A stretch of 64,000 nt of DNA from Streptomyces filipinensis. GTDB taxonomy: Bacteria > Actinomycetota > Actinomycetes > Streptomycetales > Streptomycetaceae. Below, one piece after another: positions 1 to 9,262 of the stretch. The stretch spans positions 248,001 to 312,000 of the forward strand of contig NZ_BMTD01000001.1 in the NCBI RefSeq assembly GCF_014649495.1. Reading direction: 5' to 3'. The notes under the pieces are model-generated. The model was given only the letters and a program-made list of their open reading frames with translations, was not told where the DNA came from and did not search any database. How positions within the stretch are numbered: the first letter of the stretch is position 1; each line of letters opens with the position of its first letter. The position numbers were made by a program, and so were the translations under genes.

Positions 1-890
1 GCGCCTTCATCTCCATGTCGGCGATCTTGAACTGGATGGCCTGGTTGGCGCCGATCGGCCTGCCGAAGGCGTGGCGTTCCTTCGCGTACTTCACCGACTC
101 GTCCACACAGCCCTGGGCCAGGCCCGTGGCGAGCGCCGCGATGGCGATGCGGCCCTCGTCCAGGATGCGCAGGAACTGGGCGTAGCCCCGGCCCTCCTCG
201 CCCAGGAGGTTGGCGGCGGGGACGCGGACGTCGGCGAACGACAGTTCACGGGTGTCGGAGGCGTTCCAGCCGACCTTCGAGTAGGGCGCGGCGACCGTGA
301 AGCCCGGCGTGCCGGACGGGACGATGATCGAGGAGATCCGCGGCTTGCCGTCCGGCTTGCGGCCGGTGACCGCGGTGACCGTCACCAGACCCGTGATGTC
401 CGTGCCGGAGTTGGTGATGAAGCACTTCGTGCCGTTGATCACCCACTCGTTCGTGTCCGGGTCCAGGCGGGCCGTCGTACGGGTCGCGCCCGCGTCGCTG
501 CCGCCGTCCGGCTCGGTCAGGCCGAACGCGCCCAGGATCTCGCCCGCGCACAGGCGGGGCAGCCACTCGCGCTTCTGCTCGTCCGTGCCGAAGAGGTGCA
601 GCGGCATGGCGCCCAGCGACACCCCCGCCTCCAGGGTGATCGCCACCGAGGAGTCCACCCGGGCCAGTTCCTCCAGGGCGATGCCGAGGGCCAGATAGTC
701 GCCGCCCATGCCGCCGTACTCCTCCGGGAACGGCAGCCCGAACAGGCCCATACGGCCCATCTCGCGGACGATCTCGTAAGGGAACTCGTGCCGCTCGTAG
801 AAGTCGCCGATCTTCGGCGCCACCACGTCGTGCGCGAACTCCTCCACCGTACGGCGGAGTTCCTCCAGCTCGGGGCTGAGACGGTGGTCC
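1..890 (-). CDS. acdH: Acyl-CoA dehydrogenase, acdH-type (C-terminal part lies outside the window)
   Basis: This is a flavin-dependent acyl-CoA dehydrogenase that introduces a 2,3-double bond into short or branched acyl-CoAs. The frame starts at ATG 890, eight bases after the stop of the HMG-CoA lyase gene, and runs off the left edge, so about 296 N-terminal residues are visible of a family length near 385. Visible family features are the GLTEPDGGSDAG substrate/flavin loop, the KCFITNSG segment and the RHAFGRPIG segment. The segment LDEGRIAI has no glutamate at the isovaleryl-CoA-dehydrogenase position, so the catalytic base is expected in the unseen C-terminus (MCAD type). It is the last visible gene of the leftward lyase/carboxylase operon and probably acts in branched-chain amino-acid breakdown. 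The symbol is from memory of the S. coelicolor gene. Confidence 0.88.
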
Positions 891-897
891 ATGCTGA

Positions 898-1842
898 TCA
901 CTGGTCCTTGTGGGAGAGAGCGCGGACGGTACGGGACGGGCTGGGCCGGTCCAGATGGGCGGCCATCCACACGCTGGTGGCGGTGAGACGGCCGAGGTCG
1001 ACCCCGGTCTGGATGCCGAGACCGTGCAGCATCCAGACGAGGTCCTCGGTGGCGAGGTTGCCGGTGGCGGACTTGGCGTACGGGCAGCCGCCGAGTCCGC
1101 CGGCCGAGGAGTCGACCGTGGTCACCCCGTGCTCCAGCGCCGCATAGGTGTTGGCGAGCGCCTGGCCGTAGGTGTCGTGGAAGTGCACGCCGAGCATGTT
1201 GGTCGGCACGCCCTCCTCGTTGAGCAGGTTGAGCAGTTCGAGCACATGGCCGGGGGTGGCCACGCCGATCGTGTCGCCGAGGCTCAGCTCGTCGCAGCCC
1301 ATGTCCCGCAGGGCCTTGCAGACACGGGCCACCTGGTGCAGGGGGACCGGGCCCTCCCAGGGGTCGCCGAAGCACATGGACACATAGCCGCGCACGTGCA
1401 CGTCCCGGTCCTTCGCCTGCCGCACCACCGGCTCGAACACGGCCAGCGACTCGTCCAGCGTGCGGTTGAGGTTGGCCTTCGCGAAGGACTCGGTGGCGCT
1501 GGCGAAGACGGCGATCCGGTCGGCGCCGAGCGCCAGCGCCCGGTCCAGCCCGCGCTGGTTGGGCACCAGGACGGGCAGCGCCACCCCCGGCAGGTCGACG
1601 ACCATCGGGAACAGCTGCTCGGCGTCGGCGAGTTGGGGCACCCACTTGGGGTGCACGAAGCTGGTCGCCTCGATGGTCGTCAGGCCCGCGGCGGCGAGCC
1701 GGCGGATGAACTCCGCCTTGATCTCGGCCGGTACGGTCCTCTTCTCGTTCTGCAGCCCGTCGCGCGCGCCGACCTCGTAGATCCGCACCCGTGCGGGCAG
1801 ACCGGTGGCCGGTACGACCATGGGGAGTCCGTCGGCGGTCAC
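898..1842 (-). CDS. Hydroxymethylglutaryl-CoA lyase
   Basis: This TIM-barrel lyase (314 aa) cleaves 3-hydroxy-3-methylglutaryl-CoA to acetoacetate and acetyl-CoA, the last step of leucine catabolism. The metal/substrate-binding start [11 protein letters not shown] (about residues 24-34), the metal-ligand stretch [10 protein letters not shown] and the catalytic-cysteine loop [12 protein letters not shown] (about residue 250) are all intact. The GTG start at 1842 overlaps the TGA of the upstream carboxylase gene as GTGA, which indicates translational coupling; an internal ATG (residue 8) is a less likely start. Its position between acyl-CoA dehydrogenase and carboxylase genes fits a leucine operon. 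A methylglutaconyl-CoA hydratase gene, needed between carboxylase and lyase, is not seen in the window. Confidence 0.93.
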   Translation of the reverse strand: MTADGLPMVVPATGLPARVRIYEVGARDGLQNEKRTVPAEIKAEFIRRLAAAGLTTIEATSFVHPKWVPQLADAEQLFPMVVDLPGVALPVLVPNQRGLDRALALGADRIAVFASATESFAKANLNRTLDESLAVFEPVVRQAKDRDVHVRGYVSMCFGDPWEGPVPLHQVARVCKALRDMGCDELSLGDTIGVATPGHVLELLNLLNEEGVPTNMLGVHFHDTYGQALANTYAALEHGVTTVDSSAGGLGGCPYAKSATGNLATEDLVWMLHGLGIQTGVDLGRLTATSVWMAAHLDRPSPSRTVRALSHKDQ

Positions 1843-3848
1843 CGGGCCACCCCTTCCTCGGCGTGGGGTGCGATCACGGCGAGCACCTGGTCCATGGCGA
1901 CCGTGGTGCCCGGGGCCACGTCCAACTCGGCGACCGTGCCGGCGTGCGGGGCGGAGATGACGTGCTCCATCTTCATCGCCTCCACCACCAGCAGGCTCTG
2001 GCCTGCCGTGACGTCGTCACCGACGGCCACCTTGACCACCGTCACCGTGCCGGGCATCGGCGCGGTCAGCGAGTCCGCGCCCGCGTGCCCGGACCGGGTG
2101 AGGGACGCGGCGACCGGGTCGTGGTCGCGCACGTGCCAGGCGTCGCCGTCCCGGCCCAGCCAGGAGCCGTCCGGCCCGGCCGCGAAGGTGTGGGAGACGC
2201 CGTCCAGCAGGAAGCCGAACCGGTGTGCGGCGCCGGGCCGCGGGGGCACGCCCCGAGACCCCCGCAGCGGCTTGTCCGCCCCGGGCAGCAGCAGTTCCGT
2301 GGCGCCGTCCGGCGTGCTGCGCACACGCACGGTCACCGGCTCGTGCCCCGGCACCTGCAGGTGGTGCGGCGTCCAGGCCCGGTCACCGCCCAGGCGCCAG
2401 CCGTCCGCGGCCGCGAACGGGTTCGTCCAGCCCAGGCCGCCGGCGGGCGCGAGCGCGGCCTGCCGCAGCAGCGCCGCGGCCGCGTAGACCTCCGCCGGCA
2501 CCCCGTCCGGTACCAGCCCGTCCACCTCGCGCTCCACCAGCCCCGTGTCCAGCTCGCCCGCCACGACCGCCGGATGGGCCAGCAGCCGCCGCAGGAAGCC
2601 CGCGTTGGTCTGCACGCCCAGCGTGACCGTCTGGGCGAGGGCCGCCCGGAGCTTCCTGAGCGCGGTCGCCCGGTCGGGGCCGTAGGCGATCACCTTGGAC
2701 AGCATCGGGTCGTACAGGCTGCCCACCTCGGTGCCCTCGCTGAGCCCGGAGTCGGTGCGCACGCCGTCGCCCCGCGGCTCGTCCAGCAGCAGGACCGTGC
2801 CGCCGGAGGGGAGGAAGCCACGGGCGGGGTCCTCGGCACAGATCCGGGCCTCGACGGCGTGCCCGGTCAGCGTCACGTCCTCCTGCGCGAAGGCCAGCCG
2901 CTCCCCGGCCGCCACCCGCAGCTGCCACTCCACCAGGTCCAGCCCGGTGATCAGCTCGGTGACCGGGTGCTCCACCTGGAGGCGGGTGTTCATCTCCATG
3001 AAGTAGTACGAGGACGGGTCCCCGCCCGGCACGATGAACTCCACCGTGCCCGCGCCCCGGTACCCGCACGAGCGCGCCGCCTGCACCGCCGCCTCGCCCA
3101 TCGACGCGCGCGTCGCCTCGTCGAGGAGCACGCTCGGCGCCTCCTCGATGATCTTCTGGTGGCGCCGCTGGAGGGAGCACTCGCGCTCGCCGAGATGGAC
3201 GACGTTGCCGTGGCCGTCGGCCAGCACCTGGATCTCGATGTGCCGGGGCCGGTCGACCCACCGCTCCACGAGCAGCGTGTCGTCGCCGAAGGAGGCGCGG
3301 GCCTCGCGGCGGGCGGCGGCGATCTCCTCCTCCAGCACGGTCATGTCCCGCACCAGCCGCATGCCCTTGCCGCCGCCGCCGGCGGAGGGCTTGAGCAGCA
3401 CGGGCGCGCCCAGTGCGCGGGCCGCCTCGGCGAGGTCGGGGTCCCGGCCGCCCGGCACCACCGGCACCCCGGCCGCCTGCACCGTCTCCTTGGCGCGGAT
3501 CTTGTCGCCCATGAGCGCGATCGCGTCCGCGGACGGGCCGACGAAGACCAGCCCCGCCTCCTCGCACGCCCGCGCGAAGCCCGCGTTCTCGGCCAGGAAG
3601 CCGTACCCGGGGTGGACGGCCTGCGCACCCGTGCGGGCGGCGGCCTCCAGGAGGCGGTCGGCGGACAGATAGCTCTCGGCCGCGGGCGCCGGCCCGATCC
3701 GTACCGCCGTGTCGGCCTCCCGGACGTGCCGCGCGTCGGCGTCGGCGTCGGAGAAGACCGCCACCGAGCGCACGCCCAGCGAGCGGAGCGTACGGATGAC
3801 ACGTACGGCGATCTCGCCCCGGTTGGCGACCAGCACTGTGTCGAACAC
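1839..3848 (-). CDS. Biotin-dependent acyl-CoA carboxylase alpha subunit (probable methylcrotonyl-CoA carboxylase)
   Basis: The 669-aa protein joins a biotin carboxylase to a C-terminal biotin carrier domain. It carboxylates biotin with ATP and bicarbonate and delivers it to the carboxyltransferase encoded just upstream. The N-terminus [11 protein letters not shown], the ATP-grasp glycine loop GGGGKGM (about residue 160), the [15 protein letters not shown] active-site segment and the biotinylation motif EAMKME (lysine near residue 625) are all present. The chosen start is GTG 3848, preceded by a good GGAGGGG ribosome site and 11 bases after the beta-subunit stop; the frame is open further upstream but runs through the beta gene. 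Length and partners fit methylcrotonyl-CoA carboxylase; propionyl- or acetyl-CoA carboxylase cannot be excluded by eye. Confidence 0.92.
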   Translation of the reverse strand: MFDTVLVANRGEIAVRVIRTLRSLGVRSVAVFSDADADARHVREADTAVRIGPAPAAESYLSADRLLEAAARTGAQAVHPGYGFLAENAGFARACEEAGLVFVGPSADAIALMGDKIRAKETVQAAGVPVVPGGRDPDLAEAARALGAPVLLKPSAGGGGKGMRLVRDMTVLEEEIAAARREARASFGDDTLLVERWVDRPRHIEIQVLADGHGNVVHLGERECSLQRRHQKIIEEAPSVLLDEATRASMGEAAVQAARSCGYRGAGTVEFIVPGGDPSSYYFMEMNTRLQVEHPVTELITGLDLVEWQLRVAAGERLAFAQEDVTLTGHAVEARICAEDPARGFLPSGGTVLLLDEPRGDGVRTDSGLSEGTEVGSLYDPMLSKVIAYGPDRATALRKLRAALAQTVTLGVQTNAGFLRRLLAHPAVVAGELDTGLVEREVDGLVPDGVPAEVYAAAALLRQAALAPAGGLGWTNPFAAADGWRLGGDRAWTPHHLQVPGHEPVTVRVRSTPDGATELLLPGADKPLRGSRGVPPRPGAAHRFGFLLDGVSHTFAAGPDGSWLGRDGDAWHVRDHDPVAASLTRSGHAGADSLTAPMPGTVTVVKVAVGDDVTAGQSLLVVEAMKMEHVISAPHAGTVAELDVAPGTTVAMDQVLAVIAPHAEEGVAR

Positions 3849-3859
3849 GGTTCCCCTCC

Positions 3860-5476
3860 TCACATCCGGAAGACGCCGAACTGGGGCTCTCCCAGTGGCG
3901 CGTTGGCACAGGCCGTCAGGGCGAGTCCGAGCACCTGACGGGTCTCCAGCGGGTCGATCACGCCGTCGTCCCAGAGGCGGGCGGTGGCGTAGTAGGCGTT
4001 GCCCTGGCGCTCGTACTGCGCGCGGATCGGCGCCTTGAAGGCCTCCTCGTCGCCGGCCGGCCAGTTCTCGCCGCGCGCTTCCAGCTGGTCGCGCTTGACC
4101 GTGGCGAGGACGGACGCGGCCTGCTCCCCGCCCATGACGGAGATCTTGGCGTTGGGCCACATCCACAGGAAGCGGGGCGAGTAGGCCCGGCCGCACATCG
4201 AGTAGTTGCCCGCGCCGTACGACCCGCCGACGACGACCGTCAGCTTGGGCACGCGCGTACAGGCGACCGCCGTGACCATCTTGGCGCCGTGCTTGGCGAT
4301 ACCGCCCGCCTCGTAGTCCTTGCCGACCATGAACCCGGAGATGTTCTGCAGGAACACCAGCGGGATCCCGCGCTGGTCGCACAGCTCGATGAAGTGGGCG
4401 CCCTTCTGGGCGGACTCGGAGAAGAGGATGCCGTTGTTCGCGACGATGCCGACCGGGTGGCCGTGGATCCGGGCGAAGCCGGTGACCAGGGTCTGCCCGA
4501 ACTCGCTCTTGAACTCGGCGAACCGCGAGCCGTCGACCACGCGCGCGATGATCTCGCGGACGTCGTAGGGGGTGCGGGAGTCGACCGGGACGGCGCCGTA
4601 GAGCCCGTACGGGTCGGCCTTGGGTTCGGTGACGGGCGTGACCTCCCAGGGCAGGGACTGCCGGGCCGGGAGGGTGGCGACGATGTCCCGGACGATCCGG
4701 AGGGCGTGCGCGTCGTCCTCGGCGAGGTGGTCGGTGACCCCGGAGACCCGGGAGTGCACCTCGCCGCCGCCCAGCTCCTCCGCCGTGACGACCTCGCCGG
4801 TGGCCGCCTTCACGAGCGGCGGGCCGCCGAGGAAGATCGTGCCCTGGTCGCGGACGATCACGGCCTCGTCGCTCATCGCCGGGACGTAGGCGCCGCCGGC
4901 GGTGCACGAGCCGAGAACGGCCGCGATCTGCGGAATCCCGGCGCCGGACATCCGGGCCTGGTTGTAGAAGATCCGTCCGAAGTGGTCCCGGTCGGGGAAG
5001 ACCTCGTCCTGCATCGGCAGGAAGGCGCCACCGGAGTCGACCAGGTACACACACGGCAGCCGGTTGTCGAGGGCCACCTCCTGGGCGCGCAGGTGCTTCT
5101 TCACGGTCATCGGGTAGTACGTGCCGCCCTTGACCGTGGCGTCGTTCGCGACGATCACGCACTCGCGGCCGCTGACCCGCCCGATCCCGGCGATCACCCC
5201 GGCCGCCGGGGCCTGCCCGTCGTACATCCCGTCGGCCGCGAGGGGCGCCAGCTCCAGGAACGGCGATCCCGGGTCGAGCAGCGTGTCCACCCTGTCCCTC
5301 GGCAGCAGCTTGCCGCGGGCGGTGTGCCGCGCCCGCGCCTTCTCGCCGCCGCCGAGGGCCGCCGCCGCCAGCTTGGCGCGCAGTTCGCCGACGAGCGCGA
5401 GATGGGCTTTCTCATTGGCCCGCCAGGCCTCCGACGCGGGATCTGCCGCGCTCCGGAGTTCCGGTGCCTCCTGCAT
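3860..5476 (-). CDS. Acyl-CoA carboxylase beta (carboxyltransferase) subunit, probable methylcrotonyl-CoA carboxylase
   Basis: A 538-aa crotonase-fold carboxyltransferase that moves the carboxyl group from biotin to the acyl-CoA. The N-domain has the [16 protein letters not shown] and [11 protein letters not shown] segments. The C-domain has [26 protein letters not shown] and [13 protein letters not shown], which are characteristic of MccB-type subunits. ATG 5476 begins MQEAPEL. It is the first gene of the leftward operon, whose promoter must lie in the operator-rich interval shared with the divergent TetR gene at 5585. With the alpha subunit and HMG-CoA lyase it makes a leucine degradation module. 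Confidence 0.92.
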   Translation of the reverse strand: MQEAPELRSAADPASEAWRANEKAHLALVGELRAKLAAAALGGGEKARARHTARGKLLPRDRVDTLLDPGSPFLELAPLAADGMYDGQAPAAGVIAGIGRVSGRECVIVANDATVKGGTYYPMTVKKHLRAQEVALDNRLPCVYLVDSGGAFLPMQDEVFPDRDHFGRIFYNQARMSGAGIPQIAAVLGSCTAGGAYVPAMSDEAVIVRDQGTIFLGGPPLVKAATGEVVTAEELGGGEVHSRVSGVTDHLAEDDAHALRIVRDIVATLPARQSLPWEVTPVTEPKADPYGLYGAVPVDSRTPYDVREIIARVVDGSRFAEFKSEFGQTLVTGFARIHGHPVGIVANNGILFSESAQKGAHFIELCDQRGIPLVFLQNISGFMVGKDYEAGGIAKHGAKMVTAVACTRVPKLTVVVGGSYGAGNYSMCGRAYSPRFLWMWPNAKISVMGGEQAASVLATVKRDQLEARGENWPAGDEEAFKAPIRAQYERQGNAYYATARLWDDGVIDPLETRQVLGLALTACANAPLGEPQFGVFRM

Positions 5477-5518
5477 CCTGCGGTCCCCTCACCCGGTGAT
5501 CGAACCCGTGGTTCCGCT

Positions 5519-5577
5519 GTTAATGAGCGTTAACCATTTCCTTCAGGTTAACGACCGCTAACCTCGCTGTCTAGAAT
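5519..5577. promoter_or_regulatory. TetR operator array and overlapping tetR promoter in the divergent region
   Basis: Three TTAAC-type elements lie between the carboxylase operon and tetR. They are GTTAA-N6-TTAAC (5519-5534), a nearly perfect palindrome GGTTAnCGnnCGnTAACC (5546-5563), and the exact inverted pair CGTTAACC-N10-GGTTAACG (5528-5553) that bridges them. A plausible vegetative promoter for tetR is TTAACG (5548-5553), 18 bp, TAGAAT (5572-5577). Its -10 ends only 7 bases before the ATG, so tetR may be leaderless and the operator covers its -35. The array is well placed to control both directions. Confidence 0.65.
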
Positions 5578-5584
5578 TGCCTGC

Positions 5585-6190
5585 ATGGTCACCAGAACCG
5601 ACGCCCCCACCCGCCGCGAGCAGATCCTCAAGGAGGCCGCCCGGCTCTTCGCCGAGCGCGGCTTCCACGGTGTCGGTGTCGACGAGATAGGTGCCGCGGT
5701 CGGCATCAGCGGTCCCGGTCTGTACCGGCACTTCCCGGGCAAGGACGCGATGCTCGCCGAGCTGCTGGTGGGCATCAGCGGCCAGCTGCTGACGGGGGCC
5801 AAGCGGCGTCTGGCGGAGGCGGACGGCCAGTCGGGCGCCTCCGCGGTCCTCGACTCCCTGATCGAGGGCCACATCGACTTCGCCCTGGACGACCGTCCCC
5901 TGATCACCCTGCACGACCGCGAGCTGGACCGCCTGCGCGACAGCGACCGCAAGCTGGTGCGCCAGCTCCAGCGGCAGTACGTCGAGCTGTGGGTGGAGGT
6001 CGTGCGGGAGGTCTATCCGGGACTGTCCGAGCCGTCGGCCCGCTCGGCCGTCCACTCGGTCTTCGGCCTGCTGAACTCCACCCCGCACCTGGGCCGCGCG
6101 GGGACACTGCCGGGGCGGGGCGCCACGGCGGCGCTGCTGCACCGGATGGCCCGGGGGGCGTTCGAGGCGGCGGGGGGTGCCGAGGGCTGA
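5585..6190 (+). CDS. TetR-family regulator of the adjacent acyl-CoA catabolic genes
   Basis: A 201-aa TetR repressor with the usual N-terminal helix-turn-helix at about residues 12-58 (segments EQILKEAARLFAERGFHG, VGISGPGLYRHFPGKDAML) and a helical ligand domain. It is divergent from the carboxylase/lyase operon and upstream of a second acyl-CoA dehydrogenase, with palindromic TTAACG sites in between. It therefore probably represses these genes and senses an acyl-CoA intermediate (inference). No ribosome site precedes ATG 5585 and a -10-like TAGAAT lies immediately upstream, which points to leaderless translation. Confidence 0.88.
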   Translation: MVTRTDAPTRREQILKEAARLFAERGFHGVGVDEIGAAVGISGPGLYRHFPGKDAMLAELLVGISGQLLTGAKRRLAEADGQSGASAVLDSLIEGHIDFALDDRPLITLHDRELDRLRDSDRKLVRQLQRQYVELWVEVVREVYPGLSEPSARSAVHSVFGLLNSTPHLGRAGTLPGRGATAALLHRMARGAFEAAGGAEG

Positions 6191-6278
6191 CGGGCGCCAC
6201 CGGGTCCGCGGCCCCGTCCCGGACGGGTGGCACAGCTCACCCTGGACGCATCGCCGTACTCGCCGGTATCTTCGATTC

Positions 6279-6298
6279 TGAGCAAGCGCTTAGACAGG
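6279..6298. promoter_or_regulatory. Palindrome CTG-N3-AAGCGCTT-N3-CAG upstream of an acyl-CoA dehydrogenase
   Basis: A perfect 8-bp palindrome AAGCGCTT (6284-6291) is flanked symmetrically by CTG and CAG. It lies 19 bp upstream of the GTG start at 6317 and just before its ribosome site. It is a candidate operator for a repressor of the dehydrogenase. The same AAGCGCTT core appears in a LacI-type site at 39011-39018, so the regulator family is uncertain. Confidence 0.45.
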
Positions 6299-6316
6299 TA
6301 CGTGGAGGTGGGCGGC

Positions 6317-7474
6317 GTGCGCCGTACGGTGTTCAACGAGGATCACGAGGCTTTCCGGGAGACCCTGCGCGCCTTCATCGAGGCCGAGGTCGTCCCCGTC
6401 TACGACGAGTGGTTCGCCGCCGGCCAGGCGCCGCGCGACTTCTACTACAAGCTCGGTGAGCTGGGCATCTTCGGCATCAACGTCCCGGAGGAGTTCGGCG
6501 GCGCCGGCCTGGACAGCCACAAGTTCGAGGCCGTCCTCTACGAGGAGACCGCCCGCGCCGGCGTGCAGTTCGGCGGCTCCGGCGTCCACGTGCTGCTCGC
6601 CCTGCCGTACATCAAGATGCTCGCCACCGACGAGCAGAAGAAGCGCTACCTGCCGAAGTTCGTCACCGGCGAGGAGATGTGGGCCATCGCGATGACGGAG
6701 CCGGGCACCGGCTCCGACCTCGCGGGCATGAAGTCCACCGCCAAGCTGAGCGAGGACGGCACCCACTACGTCCTCAACGGCGCCAAGACCTTCATCACCG
6801 GCGGCGTCCACGCCGACAAGGTGATCGTCTGCGCCCGCACCGCCGCGCCCACCGCCGAGGACCGCCGCCACGGCATCTCCCTGTTCGCCGTGGACACCAA
6901 GTCCGAGGGCTACTCCGTCGGCCGCAAGCTGGACAAGCTCGGCCTGAAGACCTCCGACACCGCCGAGCTGGCGTTCGTCGACGTCAAGGTCCCGGTCGAG
7001 GACCTGCTCGGCGAGGAGAACAAGGGCTTCTACTACCTCGGCCACAACCTGGCCTCCGAGCGCTGGGGCATCGCCTTCGGCGCCTACGCGCAGGCCAAGG
7101 CCGCCGTCCGGTTCGCCAAGCAGTACGTGCAGGAGCGCACCGTCTTCGGCAAGCCGGTCGCCCACTTCCAGAACACCAAGTTCGAGCTGGCCGCCTGCCA
7201 GGCCGAGGTGGACGCGGCCGAGGCCGTCGCCGACCGGGCCACGGAGGCCCTGGACGCCGGTGAGCTGACCCCCGCCGAGGCCGCCTCCGCCAAGCTGTTC
7301 TGCACCGAGGTCGCCCACCGCGTCATCGACCGCTGCCTGCAGCTGCACGGCGGCTACGGCTACATGAACGAGTACCCGATCGCCCGCCTGTACGCGGACA
7401 ACCGCGTCAACCGCATCTACGGCGGCACCAGCGAGATCATGAAGTCGATCATCGCCAAGGACATGGGTCTGTAA
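6317..7474 (+). CDS. Acyl-CoA dehydrogenase with isovaleryl/long-chain-type catalytic glutamate
   Basis: A 385-aa acyl-CoA dehydrogenase. GTG 6317 is chosen because GGAGGTG lies 6 bases upstream and the conserved N-terminus (TVFNEDHEAFRETLR) follows directly; an earlier in-frame start at 6227 would add unrelated residues and swallow a palindrome. Family motifs are AMTEPGTGSDLAGM, RTVFGKPVAHFQNTKF and LHGGYGYMNEYPI. The usual MCAD base in the IYEGTSE motif is glycine here (IYGGTSE, residue 369), while a glutamate stands at SERW (residue 248), the position used by isovaleryl- and long-chain dehydrogenases. It is the best isovaleryl-CoA dehydrogenase candidate in the window, although long-chain acyl-CoA is equally compatible. 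Confidence 0.9.
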   Translation: MRRTVFNEDHEAFRETLRAFIEAEVVPVYDEWFAAGQAPRDFYYKLGELGIFGINVPEEFGGAGLDSHKFEAVLYEETARAGVQFGGSGVHVLLALPYIKMLATDEQKKRYLPKFVTGEEMWAIAMTEPGTGSDLAGMKSTAKLSEDGTHYVLNGAKTFITGGVHADKVIVCARTAAPTAEDRRHGISLFAVDTKSEGYSVGRKLDKLGLKTSDTAELAFVDVKVPVEDLLGEENKGFYYLGHNLASERWGIAFGAYAQAKAAVRFAKQYVQERTVFGKPVAHFQNTKFELAACQAEVDAAEAVADRATEALDAGELTPAEAASAKLFCTEVAHRVIDRCLQLHGGYGYMNEYPIARLYADNRVNRIYGGTSEIMKSIIAKDMGL

Positions 7475-7509
7475 GGTCCCCGCAATCACTGGCCGGTACA
7501 ACTGACGCC

Positions 7510-8385
7510 ATGAGCCAGGCACTCCAGGATCTCCTCGATCTGCTCGACCTGGAGCAGATCGAGGAGAACATCTTCCGCGGCCAGTCCCGCTCCGCCGTCG
7601 TACCCCGTGTCTTCGGCGGGCAGGTCGCCGCGCAGGCGCTGGTCGCCGCCGGGCGGACGGTCCCCGCGGACCGGCCCGCCCACTCGCTGCACGCGTACTT
7701 CCTGCGCCCCGGCGACCCCGGCGCGCCCATCGTCTACACCGTCGACCGCATCCGCGACGGCCGGTCCTTCACCACCCGCCGCGTGGTCGCCGTGCAGCAC
7801 GGCAAGCCGATCTTCCACCTCTCGGCGTCCTTCCAGACGTACGAGGAGGGTCTGGAGCACCAGGCGCCCATGCCCGCCTCGCCCGACCCGGCGACGCTGC
7901 CGACCTCGCAGGAGCGGCTGCGCGGCTACGGCCACCTCGCCCCGGAGGTCGTCGAGAGGTTCCTGGAGGCCCGCGAGGCGATCGACCTCAGGTACGTGGA
8001 CGAGCCGCCGTACGGGCAGTTCGGCGAGCCGCGTGAGCCGCACAGCCAGGTGTGGTTCCGGGCCAACGGCAAGCTGGGCGGTGCTGTCGACGAACCGCTG
8101 CTGCACGTCGTCCTCGCCACCTACGTCTCCGACATGACCCTGCTCGACTCGGTGCTGCTCGCGCACGGCCGGGGCGGCTGGGCCGTGGGGGATGTCGTGG
8201 GCGCCTCCCTGGACCACGCGATGTGGTTCCACCGGCCCTTCCGCGCCGACGAATGGCTGCTGTACGACCAGGAGTCGCCGTCCGCGCACGGCGGTCGCGG
8301 CCTGGGCCAGGCCCGTATCTACACGCAGGACGGCCGGCTCGCCATCACGGTCATCCAGGAGGGCGTGGTCCGCGTCCCGCGCTGA
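7510..8385 (+). CDS. tesB: Acyl-CoA thioesterase II (TesB family)
   Basis: A 291-aa double-hotdog thioesterase that hydrolyses acyl-CoAs to free acid and CoA. The N-terminal hotdog contains RVFGGQVAAQALVAAGRTV and HSLHAYFLRPGDP. The C-terminal hotdog contains SLDHAMWFHRPFRADEW and ends with GQARIYTQDGRLAIT, and the Asp and Gln expected for catalysis in this family are present. It lies 35 bp after the acyl-CoA dehydrogenase in the same direction and may be cotranscribed, releasing CoA when acyl-CoAs accumulate. No clear ribosome site precedes ATG 7510. It converges with the next gene with only 14 bases between stops and no strong terminator. Confidence 0.93.
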   Translation: MSQALQDLLDLLDLEQIEENIFRGQSRSAVVPRVFGGQVAAQALVAAGRTVPADRPAHSLHAYFLRPGDPGAPIVYTVDRIRDGRSFTTRRVVAVQHGKPIFHLSASFQTYEEGLEHQAPMPASPDPATLPTSQERLRGYGHLAPEVVERFLEAREAIDLRYVDEPPYGQFGEPREPHSQVWFRANGKLGGAVDEPLLHVVLATYVSDMTLLDSVLLAHGRGGWAVGDVVGASLDHAMWFHRPFRADEWLLYDQESPSAHGGRGLGQARIYTQDGRLAITVIQEGVVRVPR

Positions 8386-8399
8386 GCCCGCCGCCGGCG

Positions 8400-9188
8400 T
8401 CAGGCCAGCCCCGCCTCGGCCAGCAGATACGCCGTCAGGGGATCGTAGTGACGCGGGCTGACCACATGGTCGTCGAGCGGCACGACGACCTGCAGGGTGC
8501 CCTCGGACTCGGCGAGGAACAGCGCCGGGTCGTTGGAGTCGGCGTAGCCGACCGAGTCCAGGCCGTGCTGTCCGGCGTACCCCGCCCAGCCGTGGTCGGC
8601 GACCACCAGGTCCGGCAGCGGGCGCCCCTCGCGCTCAAGTCCCGTCAGAATGGCCCGCATCGGCTCCCCGGAGTGGGTGTGCCACAGCGTCGCCCCGTGC
8701 TCCAGCACCGCCACGTCCGCGAACTGCATGACGTACCCCTCGTCCGTCTGCAGCCCGTCCGGGATGACCACGATCTCGCAGCCGGCGGCGCGCAGCGCGC
8801 CGGCCGTGGCCCGGTGCACGTCCAGCAGGCCACCCGGGTGACCGGTCGCGAACAGCACCCGCTGCCGCCCCTCGGCCGCCTTGCGCAGCCGCCCCGCCAT
8901 CCGCTCCAGCGCGTCCACCGTCAGCTCGGGGTCGATGGTGTCCTGCCCGTACCGGTGCTCGGGGTCGTCGCTGACGCCGACTCTCTCCGCCATCACCGCG
9001 AGCACGTCCTGCTCGTCCGTCCAGCGGTCGCCCAGTTCCAGGCCGAGCCAGAAGTTCCGGACCCCGTTGGCGAGCTGGCGGTAGTGGGAGAGGTTGTTCT
9101 CGCGGGGCGTGGCGACGTCCCCCGCGATACGGGTCCTCACCAGGTGGTCGACGAGCTGGGCGCGGCTGGGTGTCCCGGATATCGGCAT
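8400..9188 (-). CDS. Phosphatase-like conserved actinobacterial protein
   Basis: A 262-aa protein of a family I recall being labelled phosphatase in Streptomyces; I cannot derive the activity from the sequence. It contains histidine- and acid-rich conserved patches (PRENNLSHYRQLA, FATGHPGGLLDVHR, LWHTHSGEPMRA, VVADHGWAGYAGQHG) that could bind metal, with no signal peptide or membrane segment. It is downstream of and codirectional with the PucR gene, 74 bases away. The start is uncertain: ATG 9188 (MPISG) has GGGAGG only one base away, and ATG 9197 (MGGMPISG) would be leaderless. Treat it as a conserved cytoplasmic protein, possibly a hydrolase. Confidence 0.7.
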   Translation of the reverse strand: MPISGTPSRAQLVDHLVRTRIAGDVATPRENNLSHYRQLANGVRNFWLGLELGDRWTDEQDVLAVMAERVGVSDDPEHRYGQDTIDPELTVDALERMAGRLRKAAEGRQRVLFATGHPGGLLDVHRATAGALRAAGCEIVVIPDGLQTDEGYVMQFADVAVLEHGATLWHTHSGEPMRAILTGLEREGRPLPDLVVADHGWAGYAGQHGLDSVGYADSNDPALFLAESEGTLQVVVPLDDHVVSPRHYDPLTAYLLAEAGLA

Positions 9189-9262
9189 GCCTCCCATTGT
9201 GAGGCAGCGCGCTGCGGGCGTCCTCGGCATATCGCCCGCTGGGACGCGGCTCACTCACCAGG

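Noticed and set aside
3849-5162. In-frame upstream extension of the carboxylase alpha gene to 1107 codons
   Set aside because: The extension runs through the beta-subunit gene in another frame; the conserved N-terminus and ribosome site define GTG 3848.
5495-5535. tRNA-like GATCGAACCC segment
   Set aside because: No acceptor stem, D-arm or anticodon arm can be drawn; the sequence is a promoter/operator region.
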